Below, piece after piece: positions 47,250 to 59,096 of a stretch of 64,000 nt of DNA. The DNA is from Devosia yakushimensis (GTDB taxonomy: Bacteria > Pseudomonadota > Alphaproteobacteria > Rhizobiales > Devosiaceae). The notes below the pieces were generated by a model. The model saw nothing but the letters and a program-made list of their open reading frames with translations, made no database searches and was not told where the DNA came from. The position numbers and the translations under genes are program-made. Location: NCBI RefSeq assembly GCF_030159855.1, contig NZ_BSNG01000001.1:1488001-1552000 (forward strand), read 5' to 3'. Position 1 is the stretch's first letter. Every line of letters begins with the position of its first letter.

Positions 47250-48644
47250 ATGCCCCAAATTCTGATGCCTGCGCTGTCGCCCACCATGGAAGAGGGCAAA
47301 CTGGCCAAGTGGCTGGTCAAGGTCGGCGACACTGTCAAATCCGGCGACGTGCTGGCCGAGATCGAAACCGACAAGGCGACCATGGAAGTCGAGTCGGTCG
47401 ATGAAGGCGTGGTCAAGGAATTGCTGGTTGCCGAAGGCACCGAAGGGGTGAAGGTCAATACGCCCATCGCCCTGGTTCTGGCGGAAGGCGAAACGGCGAG
47501 CGCGGCTCCCGCACCGCAAGCGGTAGCGGCAGCCGAACCGGCGCCGAGCATGGTGGAAGCCGAAGCGCCAGTGCCGGCGCCGGCTCCCAGCGTTCCGGCG
47601 GCGCCCGCTGCCCCCGCCTTCCAGGCCGCCAACGACCCTGACCTGCCCGAAGGCGTGGAAATGGTCGAGATGACCGTGCGCCAGGCGCTGAACGAGGCCA
47701 TGGCCGAGGAACTGCGCCGCGACAAGGACGTCTTCGTCATGGGCGAGGAAGTCGCCGAATATCAGGGTGCCTACAAGATCACGCAGAACCTGCTGCAGGA
47801 ATTCGGCCCCGAGCGCATCATCGATACCCCGATCACCGAGCACGGCTTTGCTGGTCTCGCCGTCGGCGCGGCCTTTGCCGGCCTCAAGCCGATCGTCGAA
47901 TTCATGACCTGGAACTTTGCCATGCAGGCCATCGACCAGATCATCAATTCGGCCGCCAAGCAGCTCTATATGTCGGGCGGCCAGGTCACCGCGCCCATGG
48001 TGTTCCGCGGCCCCAACGGCGCCGCTGCCCGCGTGGGCGCCCAGCACAGCCAGGACTATTCGGCCTGGTACAGCCACGTTCCCGGCCTCACCGTCATCGC
48101 GCCCTATAGCGCCGCCGACGCCAAGGGCCTGCTGAAAGCCGCCATTCGTTCACCCAATCCGGTCGTCTTCCTTGAAAACGAAATTCTTTACGGCTCGACG
48201 GGCCTCGTCCCCAAGGTCGATGATTTCGTGCTGCCCATCGGCAAGGCCCGCATTGCCCGCAAAGGCGCCGATGTCACCATCGTTTCCTTCTCCATGGGCA
48301 TGCGCTACGCCACCCAGGCCACCGAAAAGCTGGTCGCGGCCGGCGTTGATGTCGAACTGATCGATCTGCGCACGCTGCGCCCGCTCGACAGCGACACCGT
48401 GATCGCCTCGGTCAAAAAGACCGGGCGCCTGGTGACCGTGGAAGAGGGCTGGCCCCAGGGCGGCATCGGCGCCGAGATTTCGGCCCGCGTCATGGAACAG
48501 GCCTTCGATTATCTCGACGCCCCCGTCATGCGCGTGACCGGCAAGGATGTTCCAATGCCCTATGCCGCCAATCTCGAAAAGCTGGCGCTGCCCAACGTCG
48601 ATGAAGTCATCGCGGCGGTCAATGCCGTGACGTACCGCTCGTAA
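47250..48644 (+). CDS. pdhB: Pyruvate dehydrogenase E1 component, beta subunit, with N-terminal lipoyl domain
   Basis: 464 aa. Residues 1-80 are a lipoyl domain with the modified lysine in [10 protein letters not shown]; a long Ala/Pro linker (about 85-130) leads to the E1-beta domain ([36 protein letters not shown]). This fusion is characteristic of alphaproteobacterial PDH. Its lipoyl domain and that of PdhC are nearly identical in sequence. LipA, encoded 5 kb downstream, would make the cofactor. Confidence 0.97.
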   Translation: MPQILMPALSPTMEEGKLAKWLVKVGDTVKSGDVLAEIETDKATMEVESVDEGVVKELLVAEGTEGVKVNTPIALVLAEGETASAAPAPQAVAAAEPAPSMVEAEAPVPAPAPSVPAAPAAPAFQAANDPDLPEGVEMVEMTVRQALNEAMAEELRRDKDVFVMGEEVAEYQGAYKITQNLLQEFGPERIIDTPITEHGFAGLAVGAAFAGLKPIVEFMTWNFAMQAIDQIINSAAKQLYMSGGQVTAPMVFRGPNGAAARVGAQHSQDYSAWYSHVPGLTVIAPYSAADAKGLLKAAIRSPNPVVFLENEILYGSTGLVPKVDDFVLPIGKARIARKGADVTIVSFSMGMRYATQATEKLVAAGVDVELIDLRTLRPLDSDTVIASVKKTGRLVTVEEGWPQGGIGAEISARVMEQAFDYLDAPVMRVTGKDVPMPYAANLEKLALPNVDEVIAAVNAVTYRS

Positions 48645-48655
48645 GGAGAGACGAG

Positions 48656-49990
48656 ATGCCGATTGAAATCACCATGCCGGCGCTCTCTCCCACGATGGAA
48701 GAGGGCAAGCTTGCCAAATGGCACGTCAAGGAGGGCGACAGTGTCTCTTCCGGTGACGTGATCGCCGAAATCGAAACCGACAAGGCCACGATGGAAGTCG
48801 AGGCCGTGGACGAGGGCAAGATCGGCAAGATCATGGTTGCCGAGGGCACCGAAGGTGTGAAGGTCAACGCTGTTATCGCCGTGCTGCTACAGGAAGGCGA
48901 GGACGCCGGCGCCATCGGGGCAGGGGCAAGCAAGGCTCCCGAGGCACCAAAGGCGGAAGCCCCCAAGGCTGAAGCTCCGGCCGCGGCTCCCGCGCCGGCA
49001 GTCAAGGCTCCCGAAGCCGCCCCGGCACCAGCACCTGCTGCTCCGGCCAAATCTGAAGGCGGCAAGATCTTTGCGTCGCCGCTCGCCCGTCGCCTGGCCA
49101 AAGAGGCCGGCATCGATGTTGCCAGCATTGCCGGCTCGGGCCCCAAGGGCCGCGTCATCAAGTCGGACGTGGAAGCGGTCAAGGCCGGCAAGGGTGCTAC
49201 AAAACCCGCGCCCGCCGCAGCTCCGGCCGGTGCCACGCTTGCCGGCGGCATGAGCAAGAACCAGGTCATCGCGCTTTACGAGGAAGGCAGCTACGAGCTG
49301 GTGCCGAACGATGGCATGCGCAAGGTCGTCGCCGCGCGCCTCACCGAATCCAAGCAGACCGTGCCGCATTTCTATCTGACGCTCGACTGCAGGATCGATG
49401 CGTTGCTTGCGGCGCGTGAGCAGATCAATGCTTCTGCGCCTAAGAGCAAGGAAGGCAAGCCGGCCTTCAAGCTCTCGGTCAATGACTTCGTGATGAAGGC
49501 CTGGGCCGTTGCGCTGCAGCGCGTGCCTACCGCCAATGCAACCTGGGCCGGGGATTCGATCCTCTACCACAAGCGCAGCGACGTGGCGGTTGCCGTGTCG
49601 GTGCCCGGCGGGCTGTTCACGCCCGTGGTCAAGTCCTGCGATACCAAGACGCTTCGGGAAATCTCCGAAGAGGTCAAGGACCTGGCGACCCGCGCCCGCA
49701 ACAAGAAGCTGGCCCCGCACGAATATCAGGGCGGCTCGTCCTCGGTATCCAATCTGGGCATGTTCGGCATCAAGGAATTTGCCGCGGTGATCAACCCGCC
49801 GCATGGCACCATCCTGGCGGTCGGTGTCGGCGAGGAGCGCGTCTATCCCGAGAATGGGCAGATCAAGATCGGCCAGTTCATGACCGTCACGCTCTCCTGC
49901 GATCACCGAGCCGTCGATGGCGCCTTGGGCGCCGAAGTGCTGGGCGTGTTCAAGGGGCTGATCGAAAATCCCGTGATGATGCTGGCCTAA
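48656..49990 (+). CDS. pdhC: Dihydrolipoyl acetyltransferase (PDH E2)
   Basis: 444 aa, preceded by AAGGAGA. Lipoyl domain (1-80, [10 protein letters not shown] lysine), an Ala/Pro/Lys linker, the peripheral subunit-binding domain ([12 protein letters not shown]...[15 protein letters not shown], about 140-175), and the catalytic acetyltransferase domain with [17 protein letters not shown] near the end, which carries the conserved His and Asp. It moves acetyl groups to CoA and forms the core of the complex. It lies 11 bases after pdhB. Confidence 0.97.
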   Translation: MPIEITMPALSPTMEEGKLAKWHVKEGDSVSSGDVIAEIETDKATMEVEAVDEGKIGKIMVAEGTEGVKVNAVIAVLLQEGEDAGAIGAGASKAPEAPKAEAPKAEAPAAAPAPAVKAPEAAPAPAPAAPAKSEGGKIFASPLARRLAKEAGIDVASIAGSGPKGRVIKSDVEAVKAGKGATKPAPAAAPAGATLAGGMSKNQVIALYEEGSYELVPNDGMRKVVAARLTESKQTVPHFYLTLDCRIDALLAAREQINASAPKSKEGKPAFKLSVNDFVMKAWAVALQRVPTANATWAGDSILYHKRSDVAVAVSVPGGLFTPVVKSCDTKTLREISEEVKDLATRARNKKLAPHEYQGGSSSVSNLGMFGIKEFAAVINPPHGTILAVGVGEERVYPENGQIKIGQFMTVTLSCDHRAVDGALGAEVLGVFKGLIENPVMMLA

Positions 49991-50002
49991 GGGGCAGGGC
50001 GC

Positions 50003-50650
50003 ATGAAAACAATCCTTGCCTACGGCGACAGCCTGACCTATGGCGCGGACCCCGGTGGCGGTCCGCGGCATGCCTATGAGGATCGCTGGCCGACCACGCT
50101 CGAGCAAGGGCTGGGCGGCAAGGCACGCGTGATCGCCGAGGGCCTGGGTGGCCGCGCCACCGCCTATGACGATTGGACGGCTGCCGCCGACCGCAACGGC
50201 GCGCGCATCCTGCCCACGCTGCTCGACAGCCACAAGCCGCTGGACCTGATCATCATCATGCTCGGGACCAATGATTTGAAGCCATTCGTCGCCGGTTCGG
50301 CTGCCTATGCTGCCCGCGGCGCACGGCGGCTGGTGGAGCTGACGCGTGGGCACTTTGCGGCGACCGGCGAAGCGGCTCCGCAAATTCTGCTCGTTTCGCC
50401 GCCGCATATCGTCGAGACGACCAACGAGAACATGCTGAGCAATTTCGGCGGGCTCGACCATCTGCTGCGCGAGTCGCATGACTTTGCCCGCCACTATCGC
50501 CGCCACGCCGACGAGACGGGCGTCGCCTTTTTCGATGCCGCGACGGCCGCCAAGGCCGATCCGCGCGACGGTGTCCATCTCGATGCGGCCAATACCCGCG
50601 CCATAGGCGCCGGGCTCGTGCCTGTCGTCAAATCCATACTCGGCCTCTAG
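50003..50650 (+). CDS. SGNH/GDSL hydrolase
   Basis: 215 aa. The GDSL block is AYGDSLTYGADP (nucleophile Ser in GDSL), the LGTNDLKPF block holds Gly and Asn of the SGNH signature, and DGVHLDAANTRAI supplies the catalytic Asp-x-x-His near the C-terminus. No signal peptide. These are esterases or arylesterases with wide substrates. It is inserted between pdhC and lpd, 12 bases after pdhC and 20 before lpd, so it is probably co-transcribed. Confidence 0.9.
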   Translation: MKTILAYGDSLTYGADPGGGPRHAYEDRWPTTLEQGLGGKARVIAEGLGGRATAYDDWTAAADRNGARILPTLLDSHKPLDLIIIMLGTNDLKPFVAGSAAYAARGARRLVELTRGHFAATGEAAPQILLVSPPHIVETTNENMLSNFGGLDHLLRESHDFARHYRRHADETGVAFFDAATAAKADPRDGVHLDAANTRAIGAGLVPVVKSILGL

Positions 50651-50670
50651 GCCAAACTCTGGAGGCCAAA

Positions 50671-52110
<1,440 letters not shown>

Positions 52111-52159
52111 GTGAAGGGCGAGAGCCCATCGGGCAGTCGGCAAGTAAGGAGTTATCCAC

Positions 52160-53200
52160 ATGGTCAAAGCTATCCAAGTCGGCCTCGGGCACTGGGGATT
52201 CAGCTGGACCAAGGAAGTTATCCCCAAAGTTCCCAATATCGAGATGGTGGGCTATGTCGATTCCAATCCTGACGCGGTCAAGCGCGTGCAGGACGAGCTT
52301 GGCGTCGATGAGAAAAGCTGTTTTCTGAGCCTCGAAGAGGCCGTGCAGGCCGTCCGCGCCGATCTCGCCATCTGCACCTTGCGCACCGAAGCGCATTATC
52401 CGGTGGTCAAGCGCTGTCTTGAACTGGGCCTCAATGTCATTGTCGAAAAGCCTTTCGCTTCGACTGTGGCGCAGGCCAAGGAATTGGTGGCGCTCGCCAA
52501 GGCCAGTGGCCGTGTTTTGATGGTCAGCCAGAATTATCGCTTCCAATCCGCGCCCATCGCCGCCGCCGAGCTGATCAGCGCCCGGAAATTCGGGGCGGTA
52601 AACCTGGTCTCCATCGATTTCCGGCGCCATGCCCCGACCCAGGGCTATCGCTATTGGGATATGCCCGATCCGCTGCTGGCCGATATGTCGATCCATCATT
52701 TCGACCTGATGCGCATGGTGCTGGGCGACGAGCCCAAGCGTGTGTCCTGCCGCACCTGGAATCCCGAAGCGAGCCCTTTCGGCTATCACCCGATTGGCGT
52801 GGCAACGCTGGAGTTCGAAAGGGGCACCATCGTTTCCTATCGCGGCAGCTGGATGAGCAGCGGCCCGGTAACGCCATGGTCGGGCGAATGGACCATGGAT
52901 TGCTCGGAAGGTGAAATCATCTGGTCCTCCCGCGATCATTTCATGGGCAAGAGCGGTCCCGATCGTCTGAGCCTGCGGGCGCTCGACAAGGAAGCCGTTC
53001 CGGTCGCCCTGGCGCCCGTCCAATACACCGATCGCACCGGCACTCTGGCAAGCATCGCCAAGGTGCTGGAAAGCGGCGTAATTCCCGCGCGTTTCAGCTC
53101 GGGCGAGGATAATCTGCATTCGCTTGCCCTGGTGCAGGCAACCATCACCTCAGCCGCCCGGGGCGGCGAGTGGGTAGACATCGCGGAGATCATGCAATGA
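52160..53200 (+). CDS. Gfo/Idh/MocA family oxidoreductase
   Basis: 346 aa, preceded by TAAGGAG. The N-terminal Rossmann fold has GLGHWG and the family EKPFASTVAQAKELV with the catalytic lysine of the EKP motif. The C-terminal half is the GFO_IDH dimerisation domain (YWDMPDPLLADMSIHHFDLM). Members oxidise or reduce sugar alcohols, amino sugars or similar; the substrate is unknown. Its stop overlaps the start of the next small membrane protein gene (ATGA). Confidence 0.9.
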   Translation: MVKAIQVGLGHWGFSWTKEVIPKVPNIEMVGYVDSNPDAVKRVQDELGVDEKSCFLSLEEAVQAVRADLAICTLRTEAHYPVVKRCLELGLNVIVEKPFASTVAQAKELVALAKASGRVLMVSQNYRFQSAPIAAAELISARKFGAVNLVSIDFRRHAPTQGYRYWDMPDPLLADMSIHHFDLMRMVLGDEPKRVSCRTWNPEASPFGYHPIGVATLEFERGTIVSYRGSWMSSGPVTPWSGEWTMDCSEGEIIWSSRDHFMGKSGPDRLSLRALDKEAVPVALAPVQYTDRTGTLASIAKVLESGVIPARFSSGEDNLHSLALVQATITSAARGGEWVDIAEIMQ

Positions 53201-53454
53201 ATGTCGGAACGCAGGAACTTCTGATCTTTCTCGCCATCGGCCTCGTCGCCGGCTGGCTCGCTGGCCTGCTGCTCGGTGGTGGCGGGCTGCTACGCAACCT
53301 GATCGTGGGCGTGATCGGCGCCTTTGTCGGCGGCTGGCTGCTGTCGGTGGCCAATATCTCGCTGCCGGTCGGCCATCCGCTGGCAAGCCAGATCATTACC
53401 GCAACGCTTGGCGCCATCGTCGTCATCATCGTGGCGCGGGTCGTGGTGAAGTAG
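53197..53454 (+). CDS. GlsB/YeaQ/YmgE family membrane protein
   Basis: 85 aa from ATG 53197. Three hydrophobic segments with many glycines (FLAIGLVAGWLAGLLLGGGG, NLIVGVIGAFVGGWLL, TATLGAIVVIIVARVVV), the transglycosylase-associated/stress membrane protein pattern. The function is unknown; family members respond to stress. It is coupled to the oxidoreductase gene, and a second tiny membrane protein gene follows 5 bases downstream. Confidence 0.9.
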   Translation: MNVGTQELLIFLAIGLVAGWLAGLLLGGGGLLRNLIVGVIGAFVGGWLLSVANISLPVGHPLASQIITATLGAIVVIIVARVVVK

Positions 53455-53459
53455 GCCCT

Positions 53460-53621
53460 GTGGCGCTTTATGCCGTCATCGCGATTGTCGGGGTGCTGCT
53501 CGGCGTCCTGGTCAGTGTCACGAAGATCGGCCGGAGCGCGGGGACCACAATCGTGGTAGCGGCGCTGTGCGGCGGCGTTGCGGCAATCATCATCGGGCTG
53601 CTCATGGGTGGCCCACCATAA
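53460..53621 (+). CDS. Possible small two-helix membrane protein (53 aa)
   Basis: A 53-codon frame from GTG 53460 to TAA 53619-53621. The translation is hydrophobic with two clear helices (about 4-20 and 30-49) joined by TKIGRSAG, and it lies 5 bases behind the YeaQ-like gene. There is no long alternative frame here. Evidence is compositional only; no homologue is known to me. Confidence 0.4.
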   Translation: MALYAVIAIVGVLLGVLVSVTKIGRSAGTTIVVAALCGGVAAIIIGLLMGGPP

Positions 53622-53688
53622 GACCGGGTTGAACCGGCAGCCTTTGGGAGCGATATAACGGGCACGCTCCGCCCAGTCAGGACCAAAA

Positions 53689-54642
53689 TTGGTTACGCTC
53701 ATTGATAATTCGGCGCTGAAACCGCGCCACCCCGAAAAGGCCAACCGGCCCGACAGCATCGTGCTGCGCAAGCCGGACTGGATCCGGGTGAAAGCGCCAG
53801 GTTCCCCGGTCTACAAGGAAACCCAGCAGATCGTGCGCGAGAACAATCTCGTCACCGTTTGCGAGGAAGCAGGCTGCCCCAATATCGGGGAGTGCTGGAG
53901 CAAAAAGCACGCGACCATGATGATCATGGGCGAAATCTGCACGCGCGCCTGCGCCTTCTGCAATGTCCGCACCGGCCTGCCGGGCCCGCTCGACGTCAAC
54001 GAGCCCGAGAATGTCGCCAAGGCGGTCGAAAAGCTCGGCCTCGAGCACGTCGTCATCACCTCGGTTGATCGCGACGACCTGGCCGATGGTGGGGCACAGC
54101 ACTTTGCCGATGTGATCCTGGCTATCCGCGCGCGCAATCCCCGCACCACGATCGAAATCCTGACGCCCGATTTCCTGCGCAAGGAAGGGGCCCTTGAAAT
54201 CGTCGTGGCCGCCAAGCCCGACGTGTTCAACCACAACCTGGAAACCGTGCCGTCCAAATATCTCAAGGTCCGGCCCGGTGCGCGTTACTTCCACTCCATC
54301 CGCCTGTTGCAGAAGGTCAAGGAACTCGACCCCACCATGTTCACAAAGTCCGGCATCATGGTTGGGCTCGGTGAAGAGCGGAACGAAGTGCTCCAGTTGA
54401 TGGATGACCTGCGTTCGGCCGATGTGGATTTTCTGACCATCGGGCAGTATCTGCAGCCCACCAAGAAGCACTATCCGCTACAGCGCTTTGTCACCCCCGA
54501 CGAATTCAAATCCTACGCGACCGTCGCGACGGCCAAGGGTTTTGCGCTGGTCTCGTCCAGCCCCTTGACCCGGTCGTCCCACCACGCTGGCGAAGATTTC
54601 GCCAAGCTCAAGGCAGCCCGGATGGCAAAGCTCGGCCACTGA
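53689..54642 (+). CDS. lipA: Lipoyl synthase
   Basis: 317 aa from a TTG at 53689 with AGGA seven bases upstream. Two iron-sulfur sites are visible: the auxiliary cluster cysteines in [13 protein letters not shown] and the radical-SAM motif CTRACAFCN. The third ligand region [10 protein letters not shown] is at the C-terminus. It inserts sulfur at C6 and C8 of octanoyl groups on lipoyl domains, so it serves the E2 and E1-beta encoded just upstream. It is coupled to the COQ10-like gene (1-base overlap). Confidence 0.96.
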   Translation: MVTLIDNSALKPRHPEKANRPDSIVLRKPDWIRVKAPGSPVYKETQQIVRENNLVTVCEEAGCPNIGECWSKKHATMMIMGEICTRACAFCNVRTGLPGPLDVNEPENVAKAVEKLGLEHVVITSVDRDDLADGGAQHFADVILAIRARNPRTTIEILTPDFLRKEGALEIVVAAKPDVFNHNLETVPSKYLKVRPGARYFHSIRLLQKVKELDPTMFTKSGIMVGLGEERNEVLQLMDDLRSADVDFLTIGQYLQPTKKHYPLQRFVTPDEFKSYATVATAKGFALVSSSPLTRSSHHAGEDFAKLKAARMAKLGH

Positions 54643-55085
54643 TGAAACGCTTTTTCGAACGGCATGTGCCGCATTTGCCCCGCCGCATGTACGACATCGT
54701 CGCCGATCTGTCGGACTATCCGCGCTTCATTCCCAATTGCAAGGCGATGGAGGTCCGCAAGGACCCCGCCGCCGGCGATGCCGATATCCGTCTGGCCAAG
54801 ATGACGCTGTTCTTTGGGCCGATCAGCCAGGCCTATACCAGCCGGGTGACTGCCGACCCCGAGGCGCTGACCATCCGCGCCAAGGCCGTCGACGGGCCCT
54901 TTGCCTATCTCGACAGTGTCTGGACCTTCGAGCAGGAAGGCATGGGGACGCGGGTGCGGTTCGAGATCGACTTCAAGATTTCCAATCCGCTGATCGCGGC
55001 CGTTGCCGAGCCCGCTTTCGCCGCCAAGCAGGACGAAATCATCCGCGCCTTCGCCGAGGAGGCCGACCGGCGCTATGGCGACTAG
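54642..55085 (+). CDS. COQ10/RatA-like START domain protein
   Basis: 147 aa. The start-domain features are typical of the COQ10/RatA group: FFERHVPHLPRRMYDIVADLSDYPRFIPNC, and a C-terminal PLIAAVAEPAFAAKQDEIIRAF. Related proteins bind ubiquinone (COQ10) or, in E. coli (RatA), inhibit ribosome association. It overlaps the lipA stop. Position beside lipA is a common alphaproteobacterial order. It is convergent with pncC. Confidence 0.88.
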   Translation: MKRFFERHVPHLPRRMYDIVADLSDYPRFIPNCKAMEVRKDPAAGDADIRLAKMTLFFGPISQAYTSRVTADPEALTIRAKAVDGPFAYLDSVWTFEQEGMGTRVRFEIDFKISNPLIAAVAEPAFAAKQDEIIRAFAEEADRRYGD

Positions 55086-55091
55086 GGAAAC

Positions 55092-55592
55092 CTAGTCGTC
55101 GTCGCTGTTGAGCACCTGCAGGATCAGCTCGAATGCGGCCTCGACTGTTGCGCGCCGTACGGCATCGCGGCCGAGGTCACCGAAGCGATGCTCGATGACC
55201 ACTGTGGCCAGCTCCGACGATACGGCTACGTAGACCAGTCCCACCGGCTTTTTCTCCGTGCCGCCGTCCGGTCCGGCAATGCCGGTTACCGCGACCGCGT
55301 AGTCCGCTCGCGCGGTATTGCGTGCGCCATCGGCCATGGCGCGCGCCACCTGATTGGACACCGCGCCATAATCGTGGATGAGCCGGGCAGGGACCTGGAT
55401 CATTCGGGATTTGGCCGCATTGGCATAGGTCACATAGCCGCCATAGACCGCTGCGGAGGCTCCCGGAATGTCGGTCAGCGCGGCGGCAATCATCCCGCCG
55501 GTGCAGCTTTCTGCGGTCACGATGGTTTTGCCGGCTTGCGTGAGGAGGTCGATGACCTCCTTGCCGGGGTCACGCACTGCCTTGGCTGCCAT
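55092..55592 (-). CDS. pncC: Nicotinamide-nucleotide amidohydrolase (CinA C-terminal type)
   Basis: 166 aa. The CinA C-terminal fold is shown by TAESCTGGMIAAALTDIPGAS and VAVTGIAGPDGGTEKKPVGLVYVA. The enzyme recycles NMN to nicotinate mononucleotide in the pyridine cycle; there is no N-terminal MoaB-like domain, so it is the stand-alone form. The start overlaps the ispDF stop by one base. Convergent with the COQ10-like gene. Confidence 0.93.
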   Translation of the reverse strand: MAAKAVRDPGKEVIDLLTQAGKTIVTAESCTGGMIAAALTDIPGASAAVYGGYVTYANAAKSRMIQVPARLIHDYGAVSNQVARAMADGARNTARADYAVAVTGIAGPDGGTEKKPVGLVYVAVSSELATVVIEHRFGDLGRDAVRRATVEAAFELILQVLNSDDD

Positions 55593-56782
55593 CAGTCAAC
55601 CCTCGGCACTTCGACGCTCGCACTCGCCATGGCCACGATACCTTCCTCCCGCCCGGTAAAGCCGAGCTTTTCACTCGTTGTCGCCTTGATTGCGATCCTG
55701 TTGGTCGCAATTCCCAGTGTTTCGGCGATTACCGCCTGCATCGCCGGCACGTGTTGAGCGATCCTGGGTCCTTCGCAAACAATTGTCACGTCCAGATTGA
55801 CGATGCGGCCACCTGCCTTGGTCACGAGATCGCCAGCGTGTTTGAGGAAGACGCTGGAGGCCGCGCCTTTCCATTGCATATCCGATGGCGGGAAATGGAC
55901 GCCGATATCACCTTCGCCAATCGCGCCCAGGATGGCGTCGGTCAGTGCATGCAGGGCCACGTCGGCGTCGGAGTGACCCTTGAGCTTGGCCTTATAGGGA
56001 ATGCGAACCCCACCGAGCCATACCGCGTCACCCGGCTCGAAGGGGTGGACGTCAAAGCCGGTGCCAACGCGGGTTTCCATGGGTAAGTCTCCCAAAACGA
56101 TCCGCTCGGCCCGCTCGAAATCTTGCGGATGCGTAATCTTTATATTGTCGGGGCCGCCCATAACCATGGCGACCTTGAGGCCCGCCCACTCGGCGATCTC
56201 AGCATCGTCGGTGAACTGGCGGCGGATGGTCGAGGCGCGCATATGCGCCGAGAAAATCTGTCCGAAGCGGAAGCCCTGCGGGGTTTGCGCGGCATAAAGC
56301 TGGCCACGGTCTTCGGTGGCGACAACCATGCGGCCATCGAGCGAACGCTTTATGGTGTCGGTGACGCCCAGGGCGGGCAGGGCGCCCTCATAGAGGTCCA
56401 GCACCGCGATGACGTCGCCAATCAGGTCGAGCGTGGCGAAGGGACGCGCCGCGTCCTGAATCAGCACAAGGTCGGGCCGCAGCGGCGCCAGGGCCTTGAG
56501 CCCTTCGAGCACCGAGGCCTGCCGTGTGCCTCCACCGATGACAGGGGGTAGCACCCGGCCGTCTTCCACGCCCAGCGCCGCGTAGCGTTCGCTATGCGTT
56601 GCGTGGATAACGGGGATAATCCGCTCGATCGCCGGGTGATCAAGAAACGCCTCTATCGTCCGCTTCAACACCGGCACGCCCGCCACATTGCGGTACTGCT
56701 TGGGATCGGGCGCTCCACCGGCGCTCGCACGTTCCCCCATGCCCGCGGCGACAATGATAACGGCGATGGATTTTTGACGCAT
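55592..56782 (-). CDS. ispDF: Bifunctional IspD/IspF
   Basis: 396 aa from ATG 56782 (MRQKSIAVIIVAAG); a TTG six codons upstream is possible. N-terminal IspD: VIIVAAGMGERASAG with a CTP-binding loop, and QDAARPF. C-terminal IspF from about residue 240: VGTGFDVHPFEPGDAV (metal ligands Asp and His) and KLKGHSDADVALHALTDAILGA. The fused enzyme catalyses two steps of the MEP isoprenoid route. The fusion is typical of alphaproteobacteria. It is divergent from dusB across 180 bases. Confidence 0.97.
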   Translation of the reverse strand: MRQKSIAVIIVAAGMGERASAGGAPDPKQYRNVAGVPVLKRTIEAFLDHPAIERIIPVIHATHSERYAALGVEDGRVLPPVIGGGTRQASVLEGLKALAPLRPDLVLIQDAARPFATLDLIGDVIAVLDLYEGALPALGVTDTIKRSLDGRMVVATEDRGQLYAAQTPQGFRFGQIFSAHMRASTIRRQFTDDAEIAEWAGLKVAMVMGGPDNIKITHPQDFERAERIVLGDLPMETRVGTGFDVHPFEPGDAVWLGGVRIPYKAKLKGHSDADVALHALTDAILGAIGEGDIGVHFPPSDMQWKGAASSVFLKHAGDLVTKAGGRIVNLDVTIVCEGPRIAQHVPAMQAVIAETLGIATNRIAIKATTSEKLGFTGREEGIVAMASASVEVPRVD

Positions 56783-56961
56783 ATCGGAACAGACACTCAA
56801 CCCTGAAAACCGTCACATGAATCTGGTCTAGCGACCGCCGTGTCATGCGGCAAGTGCAGGGCTGCCGCACACCTCGCGCCGGTACTTAGGGTGTTGCGCT
56901 CACGGCTCTTTTGACTATTGTGCGGGCAGAATTGCAAAAGTGACCATTTCTGGGGCAGTCA

Positions 56962-57963
56962 TTGACTGAAATTGCCTGCGAGTTGAGCATTGGAAGCCAT
57001 CAGCTTCGCCGTCCTGCTTTTCTCGCTCCCATGGCCGGAATCACCGATCGTCCATTCCGAACCCTCGCCGAGCGGTTCGGCGCGGGCATGGTCGTGTCGG
57101 AAATGATCGCAAGCGGCGCTCTGGGCGTCGGCAAGGAAGATATGGTGCGCAAGCTGGGCCGCCCAGGCTCGCTGCCCCACATGGTGCAACTGGCGGGTTG
57201 CGAGGCCGAATGGATGGCGCGTGGCGCCAAGATAGCCCAGGACGCGGGCGCCGATATTATCGACATCAATTTCGGCTGCCCGGCCAAGCGCGTGACCAAT
57301 GGCTATGCCGGTTCCGCATTGATGCGCGTGCCGGACCACGCCATGACGCTGATCGACGCTGTTGTCGCGGCCACCCCGCTGCCGGTTACGGTGAAGATGC
57401 GCCTGGGTTGGGACGATGACAGCCTCAACGCGCCCGAGATTGCGCGGCGCGCAGTGGATGCTGGCGCGCGGATGATCACCGTGCATGGCCGTACGCGACA
57501 ACAATTCTACAAGGGCAGCGCCCGCTGGGAGCTGGTGCGGGCGGTCGTGGAGGCCGTGGATGTGCCGGTCGTGGTCAATGGCGATATTGTCGACCTGACG
57601 ACTGCGCGCGAAGCGCTGAAGCAATCGGGCGCGGCAGCCGTTATGCTTGGACGCGGGGCCCAGGGCCGGCCATGGGCGGTCGGCCAGATCGGCGCCCAAC
57701 TGGCAGGGCAGGAGGCGCAACCCGCGCCTGAAGGGGATGCGCTCGCGGCCTTGGTGGCCGAGCATTATGAGGCAATCCTGCTCGAATATGGCACTGCCGT
57801 TGGCTTACGTGCGGCGCGCAAGCATCTCGATTGGTATCTCGAAGCGGCTGATATCACGCTCGACAAGCCCACCCGCAATACTTTTCTCAACAATGAAGCG
57901 CCGTCTCACGTGCTCGAGATGATCGGCGAGATTTTTTCGGGCGAATGGAAGGCGGCGGCATGA
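56962..57963 (+). CDS. dusB: tRNA-dihydrouridine synthase DusB
   Basis: 333 aa from a TTG at 56962; the family start (LAPMAGITDRPFRTL) lies about 20 residues in. The flavin TIM barrel shows INFGCPAKRVTNGYAGSALM with the catalytic cysteine, VKMRLGWDDDS, and VVNGDIV. It reduces uridines in the D loop of tRNA. It heads the ntr operon, a conserved order (dusB-ntrB-ntrC), overlapping ntrB by 4 bases. Confidence 0.95.
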   Translation: MTEIACELSIGSHQLRRPAFLAPMAGITDRPFRTLAERFGAGMVVSEMIASGALGVGKEDMVRKLGRPGSLPHMVQLAGCEAEWMARGAKIAQDAGADIIDINFGCPAKRVTNGYAGSALMRVPDHAMTLIDAVVAATPLPVTVKMRLGWDDDSLNAPEIARRAVDAGARMITVHGRTRQQFYKGSARWELVRAVVEAVDVPVVVNGDIVDLTTAREALKQSGAAAVMLGRGAQGRPWAVGQIGAQLAGQEAQPAPEGDALAALVAEHYEAILLEYGTAVGLRAARKHLDWYLEAADITLDKPTRNTFLNNEAPSHVLEMIGEIFSGEWKAAA

Positions 57964-59096
57964 GCGCGTCTACTACGGCGAACAAGGCGGCCAGCGTGCC
58001 TTCGACTGCGGTCTTGCAGGCCCTGCCGCAGCCGATCATCGTCTGCAATGAAGAGCGCCGGATCGTCTTCGTCAATTATGCCGCAGAGGCGTTTTTCGGC
58101 GCTTCGCTAAGCGTTCTGACCCGCCAGCGGCTGGACGATCTCATCGCCTTTGGCTCCCCCATCATCAGCCTTGTCGAAACCGTCGCCCTGCGCCGGGCGC
58201 CGATGACCGAATACCGGGTGCGCGTGGGCTCGTCCCGATTTGGTGACGAACGCATTGCCGACGTCTTCGCCAGCCCGCTCTCGGATAGCGACGGACGCGT
58301 TGCCCTGCTGATCCAGGAGCGCACCATGGCCGACAAGATCGACCGGCAGATGGTGTCGCGCGGTGCGGCACGTTCGGTGACGGGCCTAGCCTCCATGCTG
58401 GCCCATGAAATCAAGAATCCGCTCTCGGGTATTCGCGGTGCGGCGCAATTGCTGGAGCAGAGCGTCACGAGCGACGAAGTTCCGCTGGCCCGCCTGATCC
58501 GCGAGGAAACTGACCGCATTGTCGGCCTCATCGACCGGGTCGAAGTGTTTGGCGACGAACGCCCGATGGAGCGTGAGCCGATCAATATTCACGTCATTCT
58601 GGATCGGGTGAAACTGCTGGCCCGCAATGGCGTCGCGCGGGGCATTGCCTTTTCGGAAGAATATGATCCGTCGCTGCCACCGGTTTTCGGCAATCGCGAT
58701 CAGCTCATCCAGGTTTTCCTCAATCTGGTCAAAAACGCCTCGGAAGCCCTTGAGCGGACGCAGAAACCGGAAATCCGGATCACCACCGCCTTCCGTCCCG
58801 GCATCCGCATTAGCGTCACCGGCGTTTCCGAACGCATTTCGCTACCGCTCGAAATCGTCATCGAGGACAATGGTCCAGGTGTGCCGCCCGATATCCTGCC
58901 TTTTCTGTTCGATCCTTTCGTCACCACCAAGCTCAATGGTTCGGGCCTGGGCCTGGCACTGGTGGCAAAGATCGTGGGCGATCATGGCGGGGTGATCGAT
59001 TGCGATAGCCGTCCCGGCCGCACGCGCTTCCGCATTCTCCTTCCCGTCGCAAGCGGCGCCTTTAATGCACCCACCGAAGAGGTCTCGGCAAAATGA
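57960..59096 (+). CDS. ntrB: Nitrogen regulation sensor histidine kinase NtrB
   Basis: 378 aa from ATG 57960 overlapping the dusB stop. Cytosolic: an N-terminal PAS domain (about 18-130), a HisKA region with [21 protein letters not shown] (phosphorylated His), and a HATPase domain ([13 protein letters not shown] box, [13 protein letters not shown] box). With PII it controls phosphorylation of NtrC in response to nitrogen status. Coupled by a 4-base overlap to ntrC. Confidence 0.95.
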   Translation: MSASTTANKAASVPSTAVLQALPQPIIVCNEERRIVFVNYAAEAFFGASLSVLTRQRLDDLIAFGSPIISLVETVALRRAPMTEYRVRVGSSRFGDERIADVFASPLSDSDGRVALLIQERTMADKIDRQMVSRGAARSVTGLASMLAHEIKNPLSGIRGAAQLLEQSVTSDEVPLARLIREETDRIVGLIDRVEVFGDERPMEREPINIHVILDRVKLLARNGVARGIAFSEEYDPSLPPVFGNRDQLIQVFLNLVKNASEALERTQKPEIRITTAFRPGIRISVTGVSERISLPLEIVIEDNGPGVPPDILPFLFDPFVTTKLNGSGLGLALVAKIVGDHGGVIDCDSRPGRTRFRILLPVASGAFNAPTEEVSAK